A stretch of DNA of 64,000 nucleotides from Gonapodya prolifera JEL478 (lineage: Eukaryota > Monoblepharomycota > Monoblepharidomycetes > Monoblepharidales > Gonapodyaceae), in NCBI GenBank assembly GCA_001574975.1, contig KQ965752.1:4802-68801 (forward strand), in the 5' to 3' direction. Below the pieces are notes generated by a model that was not told the origin of the DNA, did not search any database, and worked only from the letters and a program-made list of their open reading frames with translations. A program made the translations under genes and the position numbers. Positions 20,914 through 31,165 of this stretch are shown one piece after another; position 1 is the stretch's first letter, and every line of letters starts with the position of its first letter.

Positions 20914-22125
20914 TCAGCAGATCCCATACCTCCACTCCTCAGTAAACCTGGGAACGCTTCCATCCGGGCAGTTCGCGCACACCTGCCACCACTTTCCATC
21001 GGCGCCCTGCTGCGGGGCGGTCCAACCCCAACGGCGAGTCTTGCCGTCCTCGTAATAGCCCGAGTAGATCAGGGGGAGGTTCGTAGGGCATTGTTGGTAT
21101 CCGCCGGTTGCGGGGGGTGGGACGGGTGCGGGAGCGCCTTGGCCGCCGGTGGGATCAGAACTGTCGAAGCAAGTAGATGTTGGTGAGGAAATGGTTACAC
21201 GAGCGCGCAACACGTAGGTGCCAGAGTACGTACATGACGATGTTGGTCGGGACTGCTCCGGGACCTGAAACCACACCGGTGGGACCGGCGGGGTATGCGC
21301 TAGATGAAGTTTCGTTGATTTGAGCGACGGCAGTGACAATGGTGACGTTGAGAGTGATGACGGAGTCTCCACTGGGGATGCAGCGGAATTTGGGGCCGGT
21401 GCTGTTGTAGTCCTTGGCGCCGACACTGTAGCAGGATTGAGAAAGGTGTATGGTGTTTGAGTTGGGTGCGACACCTGAAATTAGGAGCAAGCGAGCTCAC
21501 ATGCAGCAGGCAGCGACATTGGTGGCGTTCCAGGGTTCGTCTCCCTTGTCGGAGACGTAGTCCCAGGATCCAGCGGACACGTTCACCGCGGATCCGACGA
21601 TGGCTAGGGGTCAGAAGAGTTGTTAGACAGGGGCCAATGCACCTGGCAAGCAGAAATACGCACATTGCTGAGCAGTCGCCAATCCGCCAATGTAAATTAT
21701 ATCCAATTTTCCCTGTACACGTCAAGCGAAGCGGGGAAAGGAAGGAGGAGCGCATCGAGGAGTGCAAGACCCAGTAAAATACACATCCACGGTTAGCCTG
21801 CACCAACCGGTCCAAAATCCTCCAAACATCCACCTACATCGTAGCTGTAGGTGCTATTGGCAGCGAGGGCCCTGCACTGAGCATCGGTCGAGTTCGCGTC
21901 CCACTCAACCTCGGCACCCCACGCCAATGTTTGTCCGTCGGCGATGCCAGAAGGTGTTGCGTAGGCTCCGGCACCTGTGGCTGTTGCAGATGCGATGACG
22001 GGCTCCGGGGCGGTGGGAGAGGGGACGACGTCGGGGAACGGGTTCGGGGCAGTCATTTGGGCGAGGGTTTGGGACACCGACGCCGCGAAGAGCAGGATGG
22101 ATGCAACTGTGGATCTGCGGACCAT
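20914..22125 (-). CDS. secreted protein with conserved Cys and Trp-rich tail
   Basis: Five exons in transcription order: 22125-21808, 21712-21664, 21603-21505, 21474-21234, 21160-20914, giving 317 residues in frame. The first 23 residues form a clear signal peptide (basic MVRRS, hydrophobic core, cleavage after QTLAQ). The mature part has scattered Cys, N-glycosylation sequons (NSTDA, NATN, NVTI, NETS), a Thr/Ala/Pro-rich linker near residue 235 and a C-terminal module with many Trp and Cys (TRRWGWTAPQQG, KWWQVCANCPDG, EEWRYGIC). It is probably extracellular or cell-wall-associated. No catalytic family was recognised. The exon 3/4 junction works in frame only with a GC donor (T|GCATGT); the nearby GT donor shifts the frame. 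Confidence 0.65.
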
Positions 22126-22468
22126 CTTTGGGAAGAGGAAGGGCCGATCGGGGAAGATGGAACGTATTAGTCTGGAGAAACGGAGCGTGCGGTGCACAAG
22201 TACTGCGTTGAGGCGGGTGGCGGTGCCAAGTTGAAAAACAGGCAACCTGTTCCTGCCTCATACATTTCTTCCTTCGCCAATTGTCTTCAGACTGATATCG
22301 GACAGAAGTTTGCGTTTTTTGGTACATTGTGTTGCTCTTAGAAGCCAGTTGCCATCATAAAATTCAGGAAAAAAAAATAGCAGCAAATCAAAATCACGTA
22401 CAATATACACAAGTTGACAAAAGAAGAGAATATACGTAGCAGCGTCAAGGAAACTACAATATTACCGG
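22126..22468. other. intergenic stretch
   Basis: About 340 bp, AT-rich, between the start of the secreted-protein gene and the stop of the next minus-strand gene. No gene seen. Confidence 0.5.
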
Positions 22469-25400
22469 CTACATCAGCGCGCTTCCCATCCGGCGAAGGG
22501 TGGTGTAGTAATTGGCTCCCGCACCTGTTCGAGAACAGTTCGTCATTAGGACGATCGCCGATTTTCCACGAAAAACAAGCGAAGGGACTCACTCCAACAG
22601 TGAGTCATTCTCCTCAGTGTCTCAAGGTGGACGGCAAATCCTTCTTCGGATTTGACGATTGCGGCAGAAACTCGGTCAACGTGAGGGGCACCAGGACCCA
22701 AGATCGCGTCGAGGAATGATGACGTCGGGTCTGCATTCCTGAGCTCGTAGCGACATAAGGCGTGTACTGCACCGCACTGTTGTTCGGGTAACATAAAATA
22801 GGGTAGATGAACAAGTTACACCACGTTGCGCAAATAACACTCACCTGAAACACCGCATAGAATGCATTTGTATTGATCCTAGAACAGTCCGGGTTATGCT
22901 TCAATAGGCGTGACACTACGTGGGTGCTTTCGCGGGCCGCGCTGTAGCAAATCTCTCGAGAGTGGGATGATGGCCACGAAAGAGCAGAAGTCCCGTCGCC
23001 GACATGTACTCCGGATGACCGATGTAGAAGTATTTGAGTCAGGCAGAACTAATGACAGAGGTTGGTTTTTTGACGCACCGGTTGCGAACAACTGTGACTG
23101 CAACTCACCATAAGCCTCAGACTATGCGCTGAATGGAACAGCATATCCTCCGGTAATGGGACCGCATCCTTCTTCTGCGTTCCCGTTTGCGGCAAGTCCG
23201 CCGTCAGCGACGTCTTCAAGTACTGCGGCAGATTCGCGTCCCATCTTGCCAAGTCCAGCTGCACCTTTGCAACAGAGTCTCCACTTTGCGGTGGTTCCAT
23301 TTTCCGTTCACGAGCCCATACAAGGCGCTGTACGCGGTTCAGGATCAGGTACAGTGAGCAGCGTTCGGTGAATCCGTAGGATGGGAATCGGCGCTGGAGA
23401 GTGGACGGGTTGTTGGGTTGGGAGAGTGTGACGGCTTGGCAGACGCCTTGTGCAATGAGCTTTCGAACAATTCGGACAGCGGGCGTCCCTGGAATCGGGT
23501 GACCGAGATCGTCCACTGCGGTTGAAAAATGACAGAGCATCAAGTGGAAGGGCTAACACTCTTCAAGATTCTGAGCAGCTGGTGCAACAACTCACATCCA
23601 TTCCACAACTCATCACTCGGCATCATATTGGGCAGATTATCAAACGCCGCCGATTTCGGGTCCGGATACGACTCCCCGTCAAAGTTGAGCAGGTAGTCAG
23701 TCGCAGCCACGTAGAGGAACCACATGATTCGCTGCCGAAACTCGTACTGCAAGGGGTTCAAGAGCGTCGAGTCGGGCGGGTGGACTCCCGTCGCAGCGAG
23801 GAGGGACCGTGAGGAAGGCGGTGGCTTGTTCAGACGCTGGTGGATTGCGTTCCCGAGACCGAGAACCGACCACGCCTGTCCGAGCGCAGACTTTCCTTGG
23901 TCGTGTGAGTATATTCTTGAGAGTAGGAGGGCGGGTAAGTGATCGAACTTTGTCGTGACGCGAGATATTCTGCAGAGTAACACCCACCCAATGAGAAAGT
24001 AAGCCCTGGCGGACGTCATCGAATCTTCTTCCACTGTCATTACGATGCGCTTTGCCCTTGCAAGGAAAATCTCGCCTTGACGCCTTTGACGCATGTACCG
24101 GAACGAGTGCGCCAGTGTTGCGTTGAGGAGAAGAGTGTTTCTGGTCGCTTTGGGACCCAGAAGCATCGGCGCGGGGATCTAAGTATCACATGGAACGTGA
24201 CAACTCCACACACGAGAAATCGTCTAGACCTACGTACACCCATAGAGCACCAACACCCAGCCGTTCCAAGATACTTCTCCAAATAGTACCGCTCCTCCTC
24301 CGGGGTGAGAATGACGGGTGCCAATTTGGACATGACGGCGAGCGCTGAAGGCGACGGTTCCACGCGGAGCGAGAAGTAGGGATCCTCGTCCACGGTGAAA
24401 ACTTGATTTTCATCGACAGGAGTTTGAACGCCGTCCTCGTCTGAAGAGTCGTCTCTTCCGGGACTCCCGTAAGCTGCCAAAGGATCAACGTTCGGAGGGG
24501 AACTTGGGCTTGCCCCACTACCAAAGTTGGCAGTACCAATCTTGGAGTGCGCTACAGTAGGATTTGTCATCGCTGCACTCCCAATCGTGCCATACGCTAT
24601 CGCCCCCGTCATAAACGCCACTCCCGCCGCATTCGCATTCACACTCCCACCCACGGTCACACCCGCAAGTTCCTGCACGAGCAGCGCGACCTCATCAATA
24701 GCCTGCCCCTGTTCGTCCCTGGATTTGGTGATGCGGTACATGGTGCTGTCGCGCAGTGCGAGGACTTCGGGGAGTGGGCTGCTCCCGGTCGAAGGCGAGG
24801 ATGATGTGGAGGGTGCAGTGCGAGCGGAATCTGACGACGTGAGACTGAAGGGGGCAGGGGATGTGGACAGGAGTGCGCCAGCGCCAGTACTGGTACCGAC
24901 GCCAAGAACGTCAAACGGTGCTGATGGGAGCTGGGGTGTGGGTACTAGGGGAAGTTGGGCGATTTCCGGTTGCATGTCCAACTCAACGGGAGCGCCGTTA
25001 TTCTCCGTCAGAGAGTGGAGTGAAAGGTCGGGGTATATCTGGCTGCTCGAGAGGGCGAGCTCGGAGATGAGTTCGGAGCGGATGTGGGAGATCGACGGGA
25101 GTTCCAGGGTGTCGGGATTGTCGTTGAGCGCGATGATCCACTCCCAGAAATTCTCTGGAGGTGGAAATTCAAAAGGTTGTAGCGCACTTGGTGCTCTCTT
25201 GTTGTAGTTGAGGACGGGCGCAAGCATGTGTACGTACCGTGATCGTTTAACTTCCTCTTCTTTGAGACCTGCCCAACGGGGCCGCAACCCGAAGAAGCAC
25301 CCACATCCAGTCCTGAAAATTCTGATTGATGCAGTTGACCTTCCTGCACCGAGTCAAAGTGTGTGGAGAGTATTGGGTCTGTGCCGGCATCGGTTTCTGC

Positions 25401-26216
25401 ACCTGAGATAATCGACCTCCACGCGGTCATGTCGAGTCCTAACAGGATGGAAGAGTCCTCTCCGACAGGATACGCAGGTGCCATCTCGACGGCTGTTGTG
25501 TGGTCAAAGGACGGAATGTCGTATCCCTGTCCGATGTCTTCGTCGGCCGTTGACTGGTCAGCCGTGTCCCCCTGCTGATGCGGTCCGGTCACGTTTGATG
25601 ATAATAGCGTGGCAATGAGCGCGGTTGCAGAGTTAATGAGCTCCCACAGTCTCTCTGCGTGTGGGCCTGTAGGGTCGACAGCTGCTCCTGCTTGTAGAAT
25701 TTCACGAATTATTCTCGTTCTGGAGGAAGAAGAGCGCGATGAAACACAAGACCATAAAGCGAGACACATTGCGTGAACGCACTCGTTCACAAGCTCCTCG
25801 AGGACCTCTGGATTTACCGGGCGAACAGTAAACGTTGGCGGTCGGTCGTAAGTACACTTCCTCTTCACCCCGCATGCTGCGCAGGGAAGCTTTCCGTCAC
25901 ATCGTCGCTTGAGATCATGACATCTGTGATTATATAAGCACGATTGGTGTCGGGCGGAGGTTGGGTCGCGGGATCGAGTGTGATCGTGGAACAAGAACAT
26001 CAATCAGACGGAACCAGCACCATCTGCCCGACAGACAGTACCGGGCTTTGCCTCTACTGACCTGTCGCACGCCTTTGAGACCTTTTTCTGTAGCCGGACC
26101 CCGTCTGGATGGACTTTGGTCCTTCTCGCCCTCCTCTTCTTCTCTGTGGATTTTCCAGGAGTCGCGTCGTCCACCTGCCCGCCGTCCGCCACACTGGGAA
26201 ATGTCTTGCGGGTCAT
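22469..26216 (-). CDS. Zn2Cys6 transcription factor, paralog A
   Basis: Ten exons (high to low): 26216-26062, 25923-25783, 25719-25238, 25154-24238, 24178-23988, 23915-23596, 23515-23109, 23048-22845, 22776-22593, 22524-22469; phases all agree, 1,018 residues. An in-frame ATG at 26390 is an alternative start. Residues 50-75 form the DNA-binding cluster: CDRCHDLKRRCDGKLPC then ACGVKRKC. A Ser/Pro linker follows, then a fungal transcription-factor homology region from about residue 570: RYMRQRRQGEIFLARAKRI, GKSALGQAWSVLGLG, QYEFRQRIMWFLYVAATDY, WNGVDDLGHPIPGT. Proteins of this class bind CGG-containing promoters as dimers in the nucleus; the target here is unknown. Exon sizes and phases match the paralog at 31166-35039 almost exactly. 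Confidence 0.85.
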
Positions 26217-26720
26217 TCGCGCAGGTGCGGCGGCTGTCGTGTGTGGGATTTGCGGGTGCTTGTGCCTTGTGCCGTGGCGGATCTTCCGTTTACCCACGCC
26301 AAGTGTCCCATCGGTCCAAACGCCGCTGACAGGTGGTACCGCGAACGCAAGGCTCCTCGTCCAACCGGAAGCCGCTGGAAACCCCTGCATGCTCAGCTGG
26401 AGTGTCACGCATTGGACAAATGGGCTGATCTTTAAGTACGTCAACGCAGAGATCGAATCATCCTGAAAGAAACAATTGCGGTACCATATATTGATCGAAC
26501 AAAGGAGGTTACATGTTTGAAGTGGAGGAAGATGTTGCATTACAAATAGTGTCCTTTGTCCAGGACAGCAAGTCCAGCAAATGCTAGCACACCAGGTGGT
26601 CAGTGGGCAGCAAAAGAAGGAGATGCGTGAGCTGCACCAGACTTGCCAGACTGGTTCGTGGACATGATGAACTCTGCTACAACTTGTATTGGAGCCTAAG
26701 TGTGGGGTAAGGAACATTTC
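26217..26720. other. upstream region of paralog A
   Basis: An open minus-strand frame continues upstream of the proposed start to about 26390 and could extend the N-terminus of paralog A. The rest has no supported gene. Confidence 0.4.
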
Positions 26721-27015
26721 TGTTTTTGATCATCAGGCCATAGTGTGACGGTACTGTCACTGATAAGTATGAGCGAGTGGTAGAGTGGGTAGGATATGAT
26801 GTATTGGAGTTGTTCTCTGTATGCTACCCAAGTACGGCTTATATATTGTGAGACGCCGAGGCGGCGTCCTGCCTCAGGGAACGCCCACGCCACGGCGTAA
26901 CACCCTGCCGGACCGCTAGCGTTGGCGCAGGCAGCCCGATGCAGCGACCTATCCCTCGCGGTGGTGCCGATGCCATGACAATAGGCTGCCAAGGACTACT
27001 GATTGCTCAACAATG
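26721..27015 (-). mobile_element. possible solo LTR (fossil)
   Basis: A GC-rich island of about 170 bp followed, on the minus strand, by a TATA-like tatataag and a pyrimidine-rich tail, the whole starting TGTTG on that strand. This layout resembles a solo long terminal repeat of a Copia-like element. No internal coding part, second LTR or target-site duplication was found. The call is tentative and age cannot be judged. Confidence 0.25.
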
Positions 27016-28536
27016 GACAACAGCATTCCTACACAATGAATCACAGCTAGGTCACATCAGGGGAACACAGAAATTATAGAGTGGCGCCGTATTCAAGCTT
27101 GACCACACTAATATAGAAGAGCAACACATTTAAAAAGAAGAAATGTGTATAAATGAGATATCACCTCAATTGAGCCCCAATGCTTATCACCAGTACTATT
27201 TAGCATTAGGCAGATCTGATCTGTATGCTGAGTAGAAGTGACACAAAACAATTTTGGCACAAGACAATCATGGGGGGTAACATCATCTCACAGTGTTTAT
27301 ATCCCCTGCTGTCACAAGCACACCTAGATTTAGTGGGAGTGCCTAGAAGAGCTAAGAGTATTAATAATAAAATATAGAGAAGGACAACTGTAGTCTGTCC
27401 ACATGCATGCTGCAGCAGCACACCCAAAACAAAAAGGACCATCACCTGAGTATTGCATCTTCAATTGCTGAGTGATTGTCACCAGCAGCAAAGTGAGCAA
27501 CACAATTTGCAGAAGCACAAGAGACACAAAGTTCAGAGTGACACATTGACTATTGGAGCTGGTTTGAGTGGTTTCTGTAGAGTGCAAGTCTCATGGTAGA
27601 CATTCACTGGGAGTTTTCCACTCATTGCCAGCAGTAGCCTGGGACAACAGGTAACTCAAACTATCCCACAAAGTTAGAGATCAGAAGTGCAACTTACTCA
27701 CTGTGAACTTGCAAGGATAGCTGTGTAACATGCTGCACTAGCATCCATGGAGCAAAACAAAGTACAAGTAACAGAAAAACTTGTGGTTCTACACTTTTTT
27801 TGGTGCCTGCACACAAAGAAAACAGGGACAACAAGCTGTGATTATGGAGAAGAGGTGAGCAAAATGATTCAACTTGGTACTAGAGCCATACTGCAATCTT
27901 ATAGCAAAAGAACACAAAGATTGCATCAAAACTCTTTAAATGACTCAGACTGGAAAAGAAACAAAGAGTAGCATCACCTTGGATTGCAAATTACAACCCT
28001 GACATTTGTCAAAAGCAGAATGTGACATTGCTTCTTTGCAGAAACAGTACAATCAAAATGGAGAGTAGATAACTTGGCTCCTGGTTTCTGTTTGTTGCAA
28101 GAAGGGGGAACAAATACATGATTGTTACATTGGCGCAACTTGCCTGTCTATCATCACCAGCTACATGAGGCAGCAACGTAAAGCTGCTTTGATGAAGGGG
28201 GATGCAAAATGTTTGAAGCAATATAAATCTTGTGATGTTATGCAAAATGTTCCAATTGTGGCCCATAACGTTTTGGCCAAAAGCCTTTTGGGAATGAGAG
28301 AAAATCCAAGCTCAGGCCTCACCCATGATCATGTTACAAGGAGATTGGGTTACCACCATCTAAGAGCCCTATGCATCATGCCATGATGGACCAAATACAA
28401 ACCAAATATCAGCAATATTCTAAAATTGTGTACCTGAATACTGAACTGTGATCTTGGTTTTCCAAATCAAATCCCAAACTGCACCTTTGCCTATCAAACT
28501 GAATGACAATCAAAACCAAACAAATATTCAAATATA
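27016..28536. other. CpG-depleted intergenic block
   Basis: No gene is supported. The sequence is AT-richer than flanking host DNA and almost lacks CpG dinucleotides while being rich in TpG and CpA, as expected of old transposon DNA that was cytosine-methylated and deaminated. It probably includes the 3' end of the neighbouring hAT element and other relics. Confidence 0.6.
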
Positions 28537-30437
28537 TTAACCAAATACTGCTGCATTCTCAAATCCTCTAACATCAACATCACTCTCCACCAGTTCCTCC
28601 CAATCATCACCAACTAAAGTGACTTCAGGCCTCTTCCTCTTTGATGCCCCATATTCCTTCCACCAATCACCAAGACAAACTGACATCCTCACAGTTCCTG
28701 GTTTCAGACTTGACCTCTTGTTTGTAAGAACACCAGAGCTAGCAGAAAAGAGATGCTCTGAAAGCACACTTGTTGCAGGGATGGCAAGGCAGTCACATGC
28801 CATTAAAGCAAGGTCAGGGAGTTTGCAGGATTCAGGATCAGTCTAGAGAGAGGAAAAATAAGAAAAAACAATGCAAGGTTTATTTCAGATTCTCCCAAAG
28901 AGCTGGTGTGATCACTTACACTCCAAAAGTCCACACCTGGCTGAGAAAGTTCTGCATTATGATAGAGGATAAGCTGATCAACCTCCTCTGCCCCTTGTAG
29001 CTTCACAGATGGGAGCTCATTCACAGACCATGCAAATTGTTTTGCGGACAGTGCAGAAGTCTTGGATTGTCCCTGCACTGCAGAGTTAGAGTAATAGCCA
29101 GAGTTGAAGGTGTTGACATTGCTTTCCCAAATTTCTTCATGGTAGTCCTCCCAGTCCAGGTGCTCAAAGAATTGGAAACGCAAATGTGGGTCAAGAACTA
29201 ATTCACGGATTTGGAATGTTAAAAGTCTACTTGCAATTCGTACAAGTGTTGTTCCAACTCACAAACAACAATTGTGAACATTGAAGAGCAGTCACTTTTT
29301 GCATAGTACTTTTTCAGAACTTCTGAGGAATGCTCTGCCACTAATCTGATATCCCAATTACTTGGTCCAACCAATCAAAGAGATTGTTGAAGGCAGGGAT
29401 AACAATTAGCAGGGTGCAATATGTTGATCCACTGACAAGAGTAGACACATCAGCAAAGATTCAAAGGAATGAACACATTGCCTTAACAAGTTTCCATTCA
29501 CTCAATGTTAGTTAAAGTTTCTGGAACTTGCTGTAGTGCGGATCACTGCACATTGCATCAATTGCCAAGATACATTGCAGGGGATGATATGTAGCATGAT
29601 ACATAGAATAGCCCAATTTGCAGAACTTACCTCTCAGTGTTGATAACGATGGGCCAGCATTGCAAAAGTAGAGTACCACCAAGTGCTCACATCCAGAATG
29701 AGATCACAAGATGGAGCATTATATTGCTTGCAAAAGCTCTTCAAAGCATCTCGCTTCTGGGGAGATCTCCTTACGGCAGCAACAAATGTTTGGTACAAAT
29801 GGGTTATTACAGCAATGACAAGATGAGTTTGTGAAAGGAAACCAGCCTTAGCAAACAAATTCTTAGACATCTGGACTTGCCTTTTGGATAATGGTTGGCT
29901 GCGCAACTTTTTCCAATGGGATGTCATCTGGCTCCTCCACCTCTGTTGCGCCATAACATAGTTCCATTCCAACTTGGAAGCCTCCAGCACCATCCTCTAC
30001 CAAAGGTGCCCTGAAGACTGATATCCCAACATTTGCGACCAAATTAATGACATGTGCAAAGCAAAAGATATGACTTGTGACTGGGTCAAAGTGTGGAGGG
30101 AGTGACTCCCGAAACTGCCCACGAAGTGCCCTCATCATGGTGTCATTATTTTGGGCATTGTCAGTAACAACGGCAAGAAGCTATTAGAAGAGAACGATCA
30201 TGTCCAAAACTTTTGCCGTGCATTTCTAAACAACATGAGACGCAAGTCTCAACTCACTTTCTCCATCACTCCCAATTCAAATAAAACCTTTCCCAAAACT
30301 GGCGCAAGATTATCTCCAGAGTGTGAGCCATTCAACTTCACAAGGTCCAAGACCTTTGACATGATTTGCCAGGTTCTATCAAAAAGGGGTATTCGAAATC
30401 GGTATTTGGTCTCCGAATACAAACCAAACCCGAACAT
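28537..30437 (-). mobile_element. hAT-family DNA transposon, transposase lacking its N-terminus
   Basis: Transposase segments appear in order on the minus strand. 30380-30250 reads KVLDLVKLNGSHSGDNLAPV. Near 30170 is TDNAQNNDTMMRAL, then 30080 HIFCFAHVINLVANVG, 29730 SFCKQYNAPSCDLILDVSTW, and 28980 VDQLILYH. The C-terminal hAT dimerisation block at 28800-28640 is LAIPATSVLSEHLFSASSG with NKRSSLKPGTVRMSV. An intron of about 70 bp (GTAAGT to CTCTCTAG, near 28843-28918) separates the last two. The catalytic Asp region (TDNAxNND) and the WW-like STWWYST site are recognisable. Sequence upstream of 30437 turns abruptly into unrelated host-like DNA, so the BED zinc finger and N-terminal part are absent. 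Frame changes between 29.2 and 29.65 kb suggest further damage. Terminal inverted repeats were not resolved. Very likely inactive. Confidence 0.8.
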
Positions 30438-31165
30438 TTACGAATGTTCGTCATGGCCTGACCTATGCGGACAGCATATGAGCATAGAGAACACAAAAGC
30501 AATTTCTGCATGCTTTGCGTGACGCGAGAACGCAAGGAAACGGCGAAATGTGAAGTTGTTATGTGACGTGTGAACATGGTGAATATGTCAGTAGACGTCT
30601 ACACGAGGCAGCCGAATATTGTGTAACTCCCCTCAAGCATCCAGCATTAAAATGAAGACCCAAAGAACAGTTTTGCCGCCAGCTCTGCGAGGCGCGGGAG
30701 TGAAAATGAAACTAGGCTTCAGACAGTTAAGCGAAATGTGACACAGCCGTCTGTGTGACGAGCAACACGACACCACACTCGCATTGTCCGCAAAAGCCTC
30801 TGGACCAGCAGGAAAAGCCAACCCACCAGAACCAAGATTTTGTTCTAATATCGCGCAAATAGACTCTCACCGCGAAACCCAATTCTGCGTGGTCTCCGTA
30901 ATCTCGCCTCCCATACATGATGGCAGTTGACACCAATGATTTCAGCCGCTAGTGAACTGGGTCGAGACTTGCATTCCATGGCCACGCCTTTGCTTCGGTT
31001 TGATCGAGATATTAATGAAGGAGCATAACGTTTTTGAAAGACAGTGAACCATATCATTCAGAATCAAAGAAAAAACATCAACGGCAATGGAACGCATACA
31101 ATCGACATAAAATTCAAGAAAGTTCGGAAGTAAGCGAAGCACTAGGTATAGTACACGTTCACTGG
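30438..31165. other. intergenic stretch
   Basis: Host-like composition with normal CpG resumes here. No supported gene between the hAT remnant and the stop codon of paralog B. Confidence 0.5.

Noticed and set aside
24527-25207. Plus-strand open frame over the large exon of regulator paralog A
   Set aside because: It lies wholly antisense to a well-supported exon with matched phases; it is a shadow.
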